Source of the DNA: CAKZYD01 sp039814715
GTDB lineage: Bacteria > Pseudomonadota > Alphaproteobacteria > Sphingomonadales > CAKZYD01
Assembly (NCBI GenBank): GCA_039814715.1
Contig: JBCCAR010000004.1
Location: 57,138 to 121,137, forward strand
Direction of reading: 5' to 3'
Length of the DNA: 64,000 nucleotides
The stretch's first letter is position 1, and each line of letters begins with the position of its first letter. The translations under genes and the position numbers were made by a program. Below the pieces are notes generated by a model, which was not told the origin of the DNA, ran no database searches, and saw nothing but the letters and a program-made list of their open reading frames with translations. Shown piece by piece: positions 33,880 through 43,454 of the stretch.

Positions 33880-34683
33880 AAAACCGGCGCGCGAGTGGGC
33901 ATCACCAGTGTCCTCCACACTTGGGGATCGGCGCTCACACACCATCCCCACATTCACATGATCGTTCCGGGGGGCGGCCTGTCTCCAGACGGCACCAAGT
34001 GGGTGGCCTGCAAACCTGGCTTCTTCATTCATGTGCGTGTTCTCTCCCGGCTGTTCCGGCGCCTGTTTCTTGAAGGACTGGCGGCCTTGTACCGCGATGG
34101 ACAGCTCACCTTCTTCGGCGACCTAGGCCATCTGTCCGATCAGCGCGCATTCACAGCCTGGTTGACACCCTTGCGCAGATGCGACTGAGTGGTCTACGCC
34201 AAGCCCCCGGTTGGCGGCCCCGAGGCCGTCCTTGCCTATCTCAGCCGCTATACCCACAGGGTGGCGATCTCAAACACCCGTCCGGTCAGCGCCGATGCTC
34301 GGACGGTGAGCTTCCGCTGGAAAGACTACCGCATCAAATCGGGCAATCGCCAGAAGATCATGCGTCTCGACACTGCTGAGTTCATCCGTCGCTTTCTGAT
34401 GCATGTTTTACCAACAGGCTTTCACCGCATCCGACATTATGGGGTCTTGGCCAGTGCTACCCGCAAAGCCAACATCGCTAAAATCCGCACCCTGCTTGCA
34501 GTGCCGCCTCAAGACCAATCAGCAGAAACAGTGCTTGAGGCAGAGGAAGGGTCGGCTACGCCCACCTTGCGTGCACCCTGCCCCTGCTGCGGGGGAGTGA
34601 TGCGTATCATCGACGTCTTCCAGCGCGGCCAAACACCTAAACAACCAAAGTCGCGGGCACCGCCATGGGACCAGGCGGCATGA
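33880..34683 (+). pseudogene. IS91-family transposase, truncated and with stop codon
   Basis: The plus frame reads GITSVLHTWGSALTHHPHIH, the HUH histidine motif of Y2/Y1 rolling-circle IS91-type transposases, then SRLFRRLFLEGLAALYRDG. A TGA at 34186-34188 stands where homologues have Trp before VVYAKPPVGGPEAVLAYLSR, which includes the catalytic Tyr region; the frame then continues to 34683 through a Cys-rich end (CPCCG). The N-terminal zinc-finger domain is missing. With the upstream recombinase this is a decayed IS91-like unit. Confidence 0.8.
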
Positions 34684-35318
34684 TACCAGCCCTGATCATC
34701 CCAAACCAAAAACACCGGCTGCCAAAGCAGGACCGGGCAAGACCCTTCGTGCCGCACGTCTCAGATGGCAACCGGAAAGGCGCGAAGTATCCTCAAACGC
34801 CGTTAAAGTGGAGAAGACTGTGCAGACCGGCACCCGGAAATAACCACGAAAAAAAGCTCCAGCACCGCGATCGCGGCACCCTCAGCACCAACCGCCGGTA
34901 CACTTTCCCCATAGCCCCTGCCACCCTCCCGCGGCTTCCTCCTTGGGAGGTTTCCCAACGTGGGCCGATCAAGCTCAAACCCAACACACGCGCAACGGCC
35001 CACATCGAAAAACCTTCACCAGAGCGGACATTGAGTGCAGTATCTTTATGCTGCAGAGCAATATCTTTGAAGCAGACATCTATTCACTGGCAACTCTCAT
35101 AATATCGGGCTCCTAGATGATCCACGTCACGTCCTCCAACCGCTCGGAGTTGGACGGCGATAGCTTGAACTGGGCGCGGTTGCGCGGCAGCGCCTAACGC
35201 TTTGTAAACTATTCCGGAGCCAGGGCAGCCGATGTCCTTGTCGGCTTCAGAAAAACTAAGGCGGATCATCGTCCTCGCTTAAGTGAGCAAGGCGGTGAAA
35301 ATCAGAAACGCAATAGCT
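34684..35318. other. Gap without gene: IS91 right side and unassigned DNA
   Basis: No coding region I can support. Short dyads are present near 34930-34965 (CCTCC-TTGG-GAGG and CCCA-ACG-TGGG), in the area where the origin/terminus end of an IS91-type element would be expected. A minus-strand open stretch at 35084-35269 has no recognisable family. The DNA up to 35318 is downstream of the SDR gene on its minus strand. Confidence 0.45.
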
Positions 35319-36098
35319 CTAAAAGGCGTAATGCTCCGGAGATTGGGCCGTCAAACCGCCATCCACAACGAGTAGATGTCCAGTCACATGCTTGGCGTCG
35401 CTCCCCGCTAGAAACGCCACGGGGCCGGCGACGTCATCAGGGTCTGCCCACCGTTTCAGGGGGGACATCTCACTAAGCTTTTGTCTCATGCCAACATCAT
35501 CGCCGATCGAAGCTTGAATGATTGCCGTTTCGACCGGACCGGGCAGAACGGCATTGACGCGCACACCATGCTGGCCCCATTCGCAGGCCAAGGATTTTGT
35601 GATGCTGTTGAGCGCTGCCTTTGATGCTGCATAGGGCGCGCCGACAGGGACCCCGTTGAGGCCTCGGATACTGGAGACAAATATAACCGCGGCTTCAGGC
35701 GCTGCGAACAACGCTGACGCCAAATTTTGCAGCAGAATGAGCGGTGCCTCGAGGTTGATCGTTTGAACCTGCCTCCACCCTTCAAACGAGTGCTTTTCTA
35801 AAGGATCAAACGGCCCGGATATCCCAGCATTGCTGACGACAATATCGACACCGCCATAGAGCGTGCAGATGTCCGCGGCAAACCCGGGAATTGCCTGGAT
35901 ATCCGCCAAGTCGGCGACGACCGCTGCGGCCTTCACGCCGTGGCCTATAGCACGCGCAACTGTTTCGCTGAGTTTGTCAGCATCACGGTCAATGAGAATG
36001 AGGTTGGCGCCCTCTCTCGCAAATCGACTTGCGATTGCTTCCCCAATACCGCGCGCCGCGCCGGTGATGACTGCTGTTTTACCTGCAAGACTACCCAC
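35319..36098 (-). CDS. Short-chain dehydrogenase/reductase
   Basis: A 259-residue classical SDR: cofactor motif TGAARGIGEAIA, NNAG-equivalent VSNAGISG, catalytic Ser in VSSIRG, YAASKAA (Tyr/Lys) and the C-terminal GSDAKHVTGHLLVVDGG. It oxidises or reduces an alcohol/ketone with NAD(P)(H); acidic residue after the second strand (LILIDRD) favours NAD(H). It follows the TonB receptor, P450, SnoaL-like and Rieske genes in the same direction, so it probably handles a hydroxylated intermediate of the same compound. Confidence 0.88.
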   Translation of the reverse strand: MGSLAGKTAVITGAARGIGEAIASRFAREGANLILIDRDADKLSETVARAIGHGVKAAAVVADLADIQAIPGFAADICTLYGGVDIVVSNAGISGPFDPLEKHSFEGWRQVQTINLEAPLILLQNLASALFAAPEAAVIFVSSIRGLNGVPVGAPYAASKAALNSITKSLACEWGQHGVRVNAVLPGPVETAIIQASIGDDVGMRQKLSEMSPLKRWADPDDVAGPVAFLAGSDAKHVTGHLLVVDGGLTAQSPEHYAF

Positions 36099-36225
36099 CG
36101 TGATGATTCCTCTGTTTCGAAAACAATTTCATGTGTTGCGTGAGATACCGGCCCGAGGCGGTCCGCGCACCGAGAGTGTGTGCGCTAAGGTTTGAAAAAG
36201 TCAGCAGCCTTGCGCCGCTATAAAC

Positions 36226-38508
36226 CTAGTTCAATCCCCATTCCAAACGCAGGCCGTACATACGCGGAGGCGCATCATAGACCCCAATGGCGACGGGGAA
36301 AAAGTTTGTGCCTAAGCTATAGTTTTCGTTCGTAATGTTGGTCGCGAAGATGGATGCTTTCACCTTTCCGCCAGGCAAAGTGTACCCAATGTTTCCGTTG
36401 AGAACGACATAGGCGTTTTCTTGGAGTACATTCGTCGGCTCCCACAAGAAGCCAGAATTATAAAGCACTGCGCTATCGAAATGTATGGCACTCCCATCGG
36501 AAAAGTCGTGCGAATAGTTGAGTTGTGCGGACGCCACCCACGTGGGAGAACGCGGCGTGTCGTTCCCGGACGCATCAACAGTCACATTTGCGTTGCCCAT
36601 TGGCGACAAAACAAACCCACTCGCATTCTCAAATTCCGTGTACTCTGAGTTCTGCCAGGCTGCACTGGTCTGGAACCTAAGATCGTCCGTCAGAGCCACT
36701 GCCAGCGAACCTTGCACGCCAGTGGCCGTGGCAGAGCCCGCATTTTCAAGTGTCGTCACCCCGAGGCTCCCACCAGCGACAACGGATGTCTGAATCTCAG
36801 AGCGACGATAGTGATAGATCGCCATATTCAGCCGCACACGGCGATCGAAAAACTCCCCTTTGAAGCCGCCTTCGAAGTCGTCCAACTGCTCAGGCTCCAG
36901 GGCCGGCGGCAAGGGAATGGATGGCGACGTCATATTAAAGGCGCCCGCTTTATAGCCGCGCGCAAAGGTTGCATAAAACATGAGGTCGTCGTTGGGCCGA
37001 TACTCGAGTGACACCTTGGGTGAGAAGTTGCTCCAAGATTCTCGGTCGTCAGGATAGATGATCGACGTCCCGGGGATCGGCGTTCCTTCGCCAGGGCCAG
37101 TCGTGAATTCCCCAGATGATGACCACGACTTCACATCGTGGGTGAAGCGTCCACCCAACGTCAAACTCAAACTAGGATTTAAGAAGTCTAGAGGAAACGT
37201 CGCCTGGGCAAACAGTGCATAAGAATTCAGTGTTACCGTACTGAGTGTTAGAGCGCCAGTTACGGGTTCGGGAAATATGAACTGAGACGTGATCTGCTGG
37301 GGATCCTGTTTCACAACCTCATGGAGATAAAAGCCGCCCACAATCCACTGAATGGAGGACTGGTCTGGAGAGAGGAGCTGAAGCTCTTGCGAAAACTGCT
37401 CATTGCGGCCCAAAGCATAGGCATGCAAGATCGGCAATGGCGATCCATCAAGCTCGACGCCCTGCTCAGACCGGAAATTACGATACCCCGTGATCCCCAG
37501 AAGATTGGCAAAGCCCAGGTCAATTTCTTGGCGCAGTGCAGCAGCGTAAGTGCGGTTTTCGGTGCCAACAAATCCGGACCGATTATCAGGGCCCGTATTG
37601 ATGACAAGGGGCGGCTGCACTGCATCCGGCGCGCCTAAGGTGGCTGGAAGGTTGTTGGGTTGAATGTTGCGAGAGGCCCCAACTTCGGGATTGCTTTCAT
37701 CGCTGACTTCAAAGGTCGCCGTTAGGGTGACCGCGCTGGATGGTGTCCAGACAGCCTTCACGCGGCCGGCAAGTCCGCGCGCGTGATCGGGCCTGGGCCC
37801 GTTGCCGATCTGCGTTAAATAGGAGTCTCGGCTATAATAGCCGCCATAAAAACCAACTGCGAGATCTTCCGTGACGCCGCCGGAGACATTGCCGGTGACT
37901 TGACGCATGGAAAAATTACCGACCTGCGCTGACACATTGGCGTCAAGAGTATCTTCAGGTGTCAAAGTATAGATGTTTATCGCGCCCGCGGTTGCATTTC
38001 GCCCGTAGAGCGTGCCCTGCGGCCCTTCGAGCACTTCAACACGCTCTACACCCAGAAGATTCTGAATAATTGCTGTGTTTGCTGAAACGACGACCCCATC
38101 GATATAGGTTGTGACGCTCGGATCGGCGTTTGGGATCGCGATCTCCGACCCAACCCCCCTGAGATAGGGCTGCGCGTAAGCGCCTGTACTCGTATACACC
38201 AGGGACGGTGCTGCAAAGGAGAGGTTTACGGTTGTAAAAATACCTACATTCGTAAGCGTTTCACCATCGATTGAGGTAATCGATATAGGCACCTGCTGCA
38301 CGTTTTCTGCCCGCTTCTGTGCGGTTACAACAATTTCTTCAAGAGAGGCTGTCCTCGCCTGAAAGGTTTGCGTGGGCTGCGCTTCAGCGCCGCTGGTCTG
38401 TGTCTGACTTGATTGCACGTTGTCAGATAAAGTGCCCACTTCCGCAAAGGCAGGAGCTGCAAACAAGGTTCCAACAATTGCACTTGAACAAAAAAGTGAT
38501 TTCCGCAT
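36226..38508 (-). CDS. TonB-dependent receptor (catabolic-type)
   Basis: A 760-residue outer-membrane receptor. The start at 38508 gives a proper signal peptide (RKSLFCSSAIVGTLFAAPAFA) and has GGGGA upstream. The plug starts with EEIVVTAQKRAENVQQVPIS, then VEVLEGPQGTLYGRNATAGAIN, marks of the large receptor group that Sphingomonas- and Hyphomonas-type bacteria use for hydrophobic aromatic, terpenoid or steroid substrates. The barrel ends with MYGLRLEWGLN. There is no STN domain, so it is not FecR-coupled. It lies 73 bp after the P450 in the same direction and probably brings in the island's substrate. Confidence 0.92.
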   Translation of the reverse strand: MRKSLFCSSAIVGTLFAAPAFAEVGTLSDNVQSSQTQTSGAEAQPTQTFQARTASLEEIVVTAQKRAENVQQVPISITSIDGETLTNVGIFTTVNLSFAAPSLVYTSTGAYAQPYLRGVGSEIAIPNADPSVTTYIDGVVVSANTAIIQNLLGVERVEVLEGPQGTLYGRNATAGAINIYTLTPEDTLDANVSAQVGNFSMRQVTGNVSGGVTEDLAVGFYGGYYSRDSYLTQIGNGPRPDHARGLAGRVKAVWTPSSAVTLTATFEVSDESNPEVGASRNIQPNNLPATLGAPDAVQPPLVINTGPDNRSGFVGTENRTYAAALRQEIDLGFANLLGITGYRNFRSEQGVELDGSPLPILHAYALGRNEQFSQELQLLSPDQSSIQWIVGGFYLHEVVKQDPQQITSQFIFPEPVTGALTLSTVTLNSYALFAQATFPLDFLNPSLSLTLGGRFTHDVKSWSSSGEFTTGPGEGTPIPGTSIIYPDDRESWSNFSPKVSLEYRPNDDLMFYATFARGYKAGAFNMTSPSIPLPPALEPEQLDDFEGGFKGEFFDRRVRLNMAIYHYRRSEIQTSVVAGGSLGVTTLENAGSATATGVQGSLAVALTDDLRFQTSAAWQNSEYTEFENASGFVLSPMGNANVTVDASGNDTPRSPTWVASAQLNYSHDFSDGSAIHFDSAVLYNSGFLWEPTNVLQENAYVVLNGNIGYTLPGGKVKASIFATNITNENYSLGTNFFPVAIGVYDAPPRMYGLRLEWGLN

Positions 38509-38581
38509 GAGATCTTTCCCCAAAAAGGCCATAGGCCCATTATTAAATTCAAAGGATTTTGGTTTTTCGCTTTATTATTTT

Positions 38582-39817
38582 TTATTTATTCACGATTCTT
38601 GATTGAACATTTATTGGTGTTCGTGCCGTAAAATTCGTCATATAATCATAGTTTTTATTGAGTATTTCTATGGACTTACTTCCTGATAGGAGAGTTTTAT
38701 AGGCAACTTCGAGCTGCAAACGCGCGAGATAATGGCCAATGCACATGTGAAATCCGGGAGCAAAAGTCAGCGGCTGCGGCCCGCGTCGGGCAAAATTCAA
38801 TGTATCTGGCTCATCAAAGGCCCGGTGGTCCCAATTGGCCGCGCCGATCATCAAGAAGACGAGCTGCCCGGCTTTGATTTGCTGACCATGCAAAACAAAG
38901 TCCTCTTTCGCGATACGAAACATCGTTCCTAGCATCGCTGTGTATCGATTGAGCTCGTCCACAACCTTCGGGAGCAACTGCGGATTGTCAGCTATAAACG
39001 CGCGCTCAGCTGGCTTATCTTGCAGCGCCGATATGGCCAGTACGAGGGTGTTGGCAGTTGTTTCAAACCCGCCAATCAACATCAACTGGAACAGCGAGAC
39101 AATCTCCGCATCTGTCAGCTTCTTGCCGTCATCCGTTGAGTTGACCAGATCGGACAGAAGATCATCACCGGGGCTGCGCCGCCGATTAGCAATCTCTGCG
39201 GCGAGCAGGTCTGTCATCTCGGTCGTTGAACGTTCAGCCAGAGCGAGATGATCCGGCTGAGCGGTGACAACAGCAGTAGCGAAGATATCGCCCCATTTAA
39301 GAACGCGGTCGACATCGAGTGCCGATTTTAGATCGAGAACATGAATGAGAACCGACGCCGTGTATTTCAGGGCAAAGTCCTTCTGAAGATCAAAGCTCTC
39401 AAGATCCGAGACCGTCGCAAGCAAATCATCGAAAATCGCCTGCACCTTGTCGCGATGCCGCTCGATAGACGCTTTTGAGAAGGGCTTAATGAGTAGCCGT
39501 CTGATCCGAGGGTGCTCTGGGGCGTCGATATTAAATAACCAACGCCCGATGTTCTCCATCAAGAGCGGATAACACTCATATGGCGACACGCCTAAAACGG
39601 CCTCAATATAGGGCTCAGTCCGCTTGTTTGATAAACGTTGGTCGCGCAGGCCGGCCTCAACATCGGCATAACGCGTCAAGACCCAACCCTTCTGGGCGTC
39701 ACTCCAAAAAACAGGTGTCTCTTCTTGGATCTTGAGAAGGCGCGGAATGAAGTCAGGGCCAACCGCATTTGGCGCCAGCCAGTTAAAGTCTAAATCGCTT
39801 AAATTACTTTGGTTCAT
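38582..39817 (-). CDS. Cytochrome P450
   Basis: A 411-residue soluble bacterial P450. The I-helix motif is LIGGFETTANTLV (oxygen activation), the K-helix ExxR is DELNRY, and the heme loop is FAPGFHMCIGHYLARLQLE with the Cys ligand. It monooxygenates an organic substrate with electrons from a ferredoxin and reductase not seen nearby. It is flanked by the TonB receptor and the SnoaL/Rieske genes on the same strand, which suggests that it activates the imported compound. Confidence 0.95.
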   Translation of the reverse strand: MNQSNLSDLDFNWLAPNAVGPDFIPRLLKIQEETPVFWSDAQKGWVLTRYADVEAGLRDQRLSNKRTEPYIEAVLGVSPYECYPLLMENIGRWLFNIDAPEHPRIRRLLIKPFSKASIERHRDKVQAIFDDLLATVSDLESFDLQKDFALKYTASVLIHVLDLKSALDVDRVLKWGDIFATAVVTAQPDHLALAERSTTEMTDLLAAEIANRRRSPGDDLLSDLVNSTDDGKKLTDAEIVSLFQLMLIGGFETTANTLVLAISALQDKPAERAFIADNPQLLPKVVDELNRYTAMLGTMFRIAKEDFVLHGQQIKAGQLVFLMIGAANWDHRAFDEPDTLNFARRGPQPLTFAPGFHMCIGHYLARLQLEVAYKTLLSGSKSIEILNKNYDYMTNFTARTPINVQSRIVNK

Positions 39818-39907
39818 TGAACATATCCGGTCTAAAAGCTTGAGAAGGCCTGACTAAAATCGAACTCCGCTCCCTGCGGTTTTCAGGAGAGTGCTAACCT
39901 TCACAAT

Positions 39908-40303
39908 TTATTGAGGAAGCGCCTGAAACAGCGGCGCTGGGTCCGCATATTCGTCTAGTCGCACGATCTTCGAGCCTTCGATCTGCGCAACCAGGCAAAC
40001 AGGCAATTCTACAAGACGGTCATTCGCTGCGAGCCGCCCGCGGATGACATGCTGCTGTACGAACCCTGCGTTTGTCGGGGTAAGCTTGATGTCCTCATAT
40101 GATACGCTGGAGAACAGCCCGAAGAAGTCGGATAGCGACGCAATATTCTCAGATTTACCCTCAGATGAGTTCGTGTGGTTGTGCCAAACAACGATGGACT
40201 CCCCATATAAATCTGCAATCGCCTCAATGTCTTTGAGGCCGAATGCTTTGGACAATCGAGACGACATATCCATCGCTTCTCGTTCTGGGTTTGCTGCACT
40301 CAT
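39908..40303 (-). CDS. SnoaL-like (NTF2 fold) protein
   Basis: A 131-residue protein with the NTF2 cone fold pattern: SRLSKAFGLKDIEAIADLYGESIVVWHNHTNSSEGK, then a strand-rich C-terminal part (FVQQHVIRGRLAA, KIVRLDEYADPAPL). Such proteins may be isomerases, dehydratases or small oxygenase subunits. It directly follows the Rieske alpha subunit but does not look like a classical beta subunit of 160-190 residues. The ATG at 40303 is preferred to a longer frame from 40399, which would overlap the Rieske gene's end and adds unlike residues. Confidence 0.75.
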   Translation of the reverse strand: MSAANPEREAMDMSSRLSKAFGLKDIEAIADLYGESIVVWHNHTNSSEGKSENIASLSDFFGLFSSVSYEDIKLTPTNAGFVQQHVIRGRLAANDRLVELPVCLVAQIEGSKIVRLDEYADPAPLFQALPQ

Positions 40304-40403
40304 TTTTGGACAGCTCCACCTTTCGAAATGCGTCCTAAATTTAGTCCTCAGGACAAATTGACATTGGCCCGCGGAGCCGCTCGCTGCACACGCCGACAAT
40401 CAT

Positions 40404-41603
40404 TCAACTGGCCAACAAATCGGCTGGGATGCGATCGCGCCCAATGAAGTCATCGACTTGCACATGAAAGTGATGGATCCGCCGCTCCGAGTAGCCCAGC
40501 GGTGATGAAGACACACCGTGCTCGCCGAGCGAGCGTTGAAGCTTGCCAAACAGAGAAACGTCTTCTTCGATGACCTTCTCAAGCCCTTGCTTAGAGTCTT
40601 CCCAATATGCCGGCGCCGGGCCTTCGCCCCAATCGGAGGCAAGCTGATAGATCTGCAATTCTGTCCGATCAATGGAGATCGGCCACATCAGAAGGATGTG
40701 ATATCCATCGAGCGTGAGAGGCGCGTGGAAGTTGGGAAATGCCACATAGGTTAGGGACGCAAACTCGCGCAGATCGCCACTTTCGCCCGCCTGCGGTACG
40801 CGATCTGAATTCGCAGCACGGTCCCGATAGGGATCGGACATGCCGCCTTTGTAGGGCATTGCGAACATCCCGTGCCCATTGCGGTACATCTCCATGACAG
40901 TCGCATCCGTATCCACCATCGGCGCAATCGTCTGAGGGTGGATTGTCTTGATGTGATAAACTTCCAGAAAGGCATCCGAGTTGACTTTCCAGTTGCACGG
41001 AACTTCAAACGAATATTCATAAACAAGGCGGAGGTTTTCGCCCTGCATCATGGCCATTTCATCTGGAATGGGGTCGAGGTAGTCGAGAAGCGGTTCCGCT
41101 TCAGGGTCTTCATTCACGAAAACCCAGCCGCCCCAGCATTCTACGCGCACTTGTTTCAGTGACTTTGCTTGCTTATCGAGCCCCGGAAACTCACGTTCAG
41201 AAGGGACAGAGACTAAATCGCCCTGCAAATTGTAGGTCCACGCATGATAGGCACAGGTCAGCCGCTTAGCCCGGCCGCATTTCTCGCCGACCAACGGTCC
41301 CCCGCGATGCTGACAGGTATTGTAAAATGCCCTTAGCTCGCCGCTTTCTGCGCGAACAATGACGATGTCTCGGCCCAGCTTTTGGAACTGAAGATAATCG
41401 CCAGGCCGGCTCACCTGCTCTTCGCGCCCCGCACAGACCCAACGCTTGGGCCAAAAGTATGTCTGCTCGAGATCCCAATAGCGTTGATCGGTATACCGTC
41501 CGGCAGGAAGCTCTTTGGGAAGGCGAAAATCGGCAGGCGGACTTGTGCGAGAACGCTCCTGAGCGAACAGTCGTTTTAAATCATCGGCGCCCAATTCACG
41601 CAT
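40404..41603 (-). CDS. Rieske [2Fe-2S] ring-hydroxylating oxygenase alpha subunit
   Basis: A 399-residue oxygenase. The Rieske cluster ligands are in NTCQHRGGPLVGEKCG and LTCAYHAW (two Cys, two His). The mononuclear iron motif is SDAFLEVYHIKTIH, with the bridging Asp before it. It hydroxylates an aromatic or cyclic substrate; single alpha-type oxygenases of this length include demethylases, monooxygenases and angular dioxygenases. ATG 41603 (MRELGADD) is chosen over a frame start at 41645, which adds a hydrophobic stretch unlike the family. First gene of the minus-strand series Rieske, SnoaL, P450, TonB receptor, SDR. Confidence 0.9.
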   Translation of the reverse strand: MRELGADDLKRLFAQERSRTSPPADFRLPKELPAGRYTDQRYWDLEQTYFWPKRWVCAGREEQVSRPGDYLQFQKLGRDIVIVRAESGELRAFYNTCQHRGGPLVGEKCGRAKRLTCAYHAWTYNLQGDLVSVPSEREFPGLDKQAKSLKQVRVECWGGWVFVNEDPEAEPLLDYLDPIPDEMAMMQGENLRLVYEYSFEVPCNWKVNSDAFLEVYHIKTIHPQTIAPMVDTDATVMEMYRNGHGMFAMPYKGGMSDPYRDRAANSDRVPQAGESGDLREFASLTYVAFPNFHAPLTLDGYHILLMWPISIDRTELQIYQLASDWGEGPAPAYWEDSKQGLEKVIEEDVSLFGKLQRSLGEHGVSSSPLGYSERRIHHFHVQVDDFIGRDRIPADLLAS

Positions 41604-42130
41604 TGTTTTTCGCCACCACTGACATGCCCACCCCGCATAGGGCACCCAATTTGCCGCTGTCTGTCATGGATGCTTGGATCATTGCGCGCAACTCAAGCAT
41701 CGCCAAATTGCGGGGCGCATCCATCGTGGTGCGCACAAAAATGAAGGCGGCAAGTTGGCAACCCGACGCTGCTCGCCCTGCATTCGATCAATCTCTTGGC
41801 CATCCAACGTCCCCAATGCCATCCGGTGCGCCTTTACGACGTCTACACACCTTCATACTGATCTAATGCAAAGTGTCAACCAATTCTTATGTTGCATCGC
41901 ACACACCTTAATCCTAGGAGCGAAGGATCGCTAAAATCTGGCCTTTTCTATTATTCAGCATTCATTTGGGCTTATAGAGGGTACCGACCTGCCTTAAGCT
42001 CTTTCGACACCTGAGATTGCAATATATTGATCAAATGAACAGTTGATGCTAACAGCCCTCGCGGTCGACTGTCTCAAAGTCGACGGATGAACCCCGCCAC
42101 GGGGCCTGTTGAAGCAAGGAGGACAGAGCT
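41604..42130. promoter_or_regulatory. Divergent promoter region between Rieske and FAH operons
   Basis: This 527-bp gap holds no gene I can support. It separates the leftward Rieske/P450 series from the rightward FAH-family operon, so it should carry promoters for both. The recurring operator-like dyad lies at 42024-42045. AAGGAGG at 42116-42122 is the ribosome binding site of the FAH-family gene. Confidence 0.6.
42024..42045. promoter_or_regulatory. Recurring TetR-type operator candidate, site 1
   Basis: ATATTGATC-AAAT-GAACAGTTG agrees with the perfect copy upstream of the thiolase gene (TTACTGATC-N4-GATCAGTAA) at 13 of 18 arm positions, and keeps the same spacing. It is 86 bp before the FAH-family start and in the divergent region, so it could control both directions. 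Confidence 0.5.
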
Positions 42131-43018
42131 GTGAGATTAGTGCGATATTCAAAAGCGAATACCGACTATCGCCTGGGGATAACAAATGGCCGTGCCGTCA
42201 GAGATATCAGTACAATTGACGGCGTCTCCGCGACGACCATGATTGACATCATAACGGACTGGGAGAAGGTCAGTACAGCGCTAAAAGACGTTGTCGATTT
42301 CAACATCCCCTTGAGCGACGTGCAGCTCCACGCGCCGATCGCATGCCCGGGCAAGATATTGGGTATCGGGCTTAACTACGCCGAACATGCCGAAGAAGGG
42401 GGCGCCGCTCTCCCTGAAGACCAGATGTGGTTCTCCAAGCCAGCGACAACCGTCAATGGGCCTTATGATCCCATCAAACTTCCCCTCGCGTCCGATCAAC
42501 TCGATTATGAAGTCGAGCTTGTAGCGGTCATTGGAAAGCGCTGCCGGCACCTGGGCCGCGCGGCGGCACAAGATGCCATATTCGGATACTGTATTGGCAA
42601 TGATGTCAGCGTCCGAGATTGGCAATTGAAGACAACGCAAGTGTTCCTCGGAAAGAGCTTTGACACACATGCTCCATTCGGCCCGTGGATCACCACCGCC
42701 GACGCCTTTGATCCAACAGATGCCGCATTATCTTGCCACGTCAACGGCGAGCAAAGACAGCGCTCACGCACAAGTAAAATGGTTTTCGATTGCGCTGACC
42801 AAGTGGCCCATCTTAGCCAGGTGATGACGCTAGAACCGGGAGACATCATTTTCACAGGCACCCCGAGCGGCGTGGGCGCATTAATGACGCCGCCCGCCTG
42901 GCTTGTAGAGGGCGATAGGGTGCGGTGTGAGATTGAGGGGCTCGGTATGATCGAGAATGTTGTGGAAGCCGAAGTGAAGGGCGATACTGTTGCGACCGCC
43001 GCGGGCCGGCGGCACTGA
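42131..43018 (+). CDS. Fumarylacetoacetate hydrolase (FAH) family protein
   Basis: A 295-residue enzyme of the FAH fold. The metal ligands are in LDYEVELVAVIGKRC (two Glu) and GYCIGNDVSVRDWQ (Asp); the active-site start ILGIGLNYAEHAEE and end GDIIFTGTPSGVGA are typical. Members hydrolyse acylpyruvates, decarboxylate or hydrate ring-cleavage products, so a role after the extradiol dioxygenase of this island is likely. Start is GTG 42131, preceded by AAGGAGG at 8 bp. First gene of an operon with SnoaL-like protein, acyl-CoA ligase and probably TetR. Confidence 0.88.
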   Translation: MRLVRYSKANTDYRLGITNGRAVRDISTIDGVSATTMIDIITDWEKVSTALKDVVDFNIPLSDVQLHAPIACPGKILGIGLNYAEHAEEGGAALPEDQMWFSKPATTVNGPYDPIKLPLASDQLDYEVELVAVIGKRCRHLGRAAAQDAIFGYCIGNDVSVRDWQLKTTQVFLGKSFDTHAPFGPWITTADAFDPTDAALSCHVNGEQRQRSRTSKMVFDCADQVAHLSQVMTLEPGDIIFTGTPSGVGALMTPPAWLVEGDRVRCEIEGLGMIENVVEAEVKGDTVATAAGRRH

Positions 43019-43019
43019 C

Positions 43020-43454
43020 ATGGACGCTCAAAACAATTTGATCGACGCGCGCAGCGCATGCCAGCATCTCATTGCCAGCCTCGCTTATCTTATCGACCAT
43101 CGACGCTATGACGACGTTGTTGCTTTGTTTACCCAAGACGGCGTCTTTGAACGCCCGGGCCTGAAAGCCGCTGGCCGGGCACAAATTCTCGATTTCTTGG
43201 AAAACCGCCCCAGCGACGTCGACACAAGACATGTCTGCGCCTTACCGTTTTTCCTTGAGGTCTCTGAACGCAAGGTCGTGGCGACGACCTACGTCACGAT
43301 CTTTCATGGCCCGGCTATCGAAGGCAGCCCAACCACTATCAAGGGCACGGCGGGCGTCGCTGAGTTTCATGACGTCTGCACCCTCACGTCACAAGGGTGG
43401 CGTTTGTCACATCACGAGAGCCGTGTCGCGATGCTGAATTCAAACCATGAGTAA
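43020..43454 (+). CDS. SnoaL-like (NTF2 fold) protein
   Basis: A 144-residue protein starting one base after the FAH-family stop. The pattern LIASLAYLIDHRRYDDVVALFTQDGVFERPG is that of the SnoaL-4/NTF2 group found near ring-hydroxylating enzymes. The C-terminus WRLSHHESRVAML is also typical. It could be an isomerase or dehydratase acting on a cyclic intermediate. The 3' end overlaps the ligase gene by 8 bp in another frame. Confidence 0.75.
   Translation: MDAQNNLIDARSACQHLIASLAYLIDHRRYDDVVALFTQDGVFERPGLKAAGRAQILDFLENRPSDVDTRHVCALPFFLEVSERKVVATTYVTIFHGPAIEGSPTTIKGTAGVAEFHDVCTLTSQGWRLSHHESRVAMLNSNHE

Noticed and set aside
41674..41934. 86-residue plus-strand frame between Rieske and FAH genes
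   Set aside because: No family likeness, no ribosome binding site, and odd residue composition; treated as promoter region.
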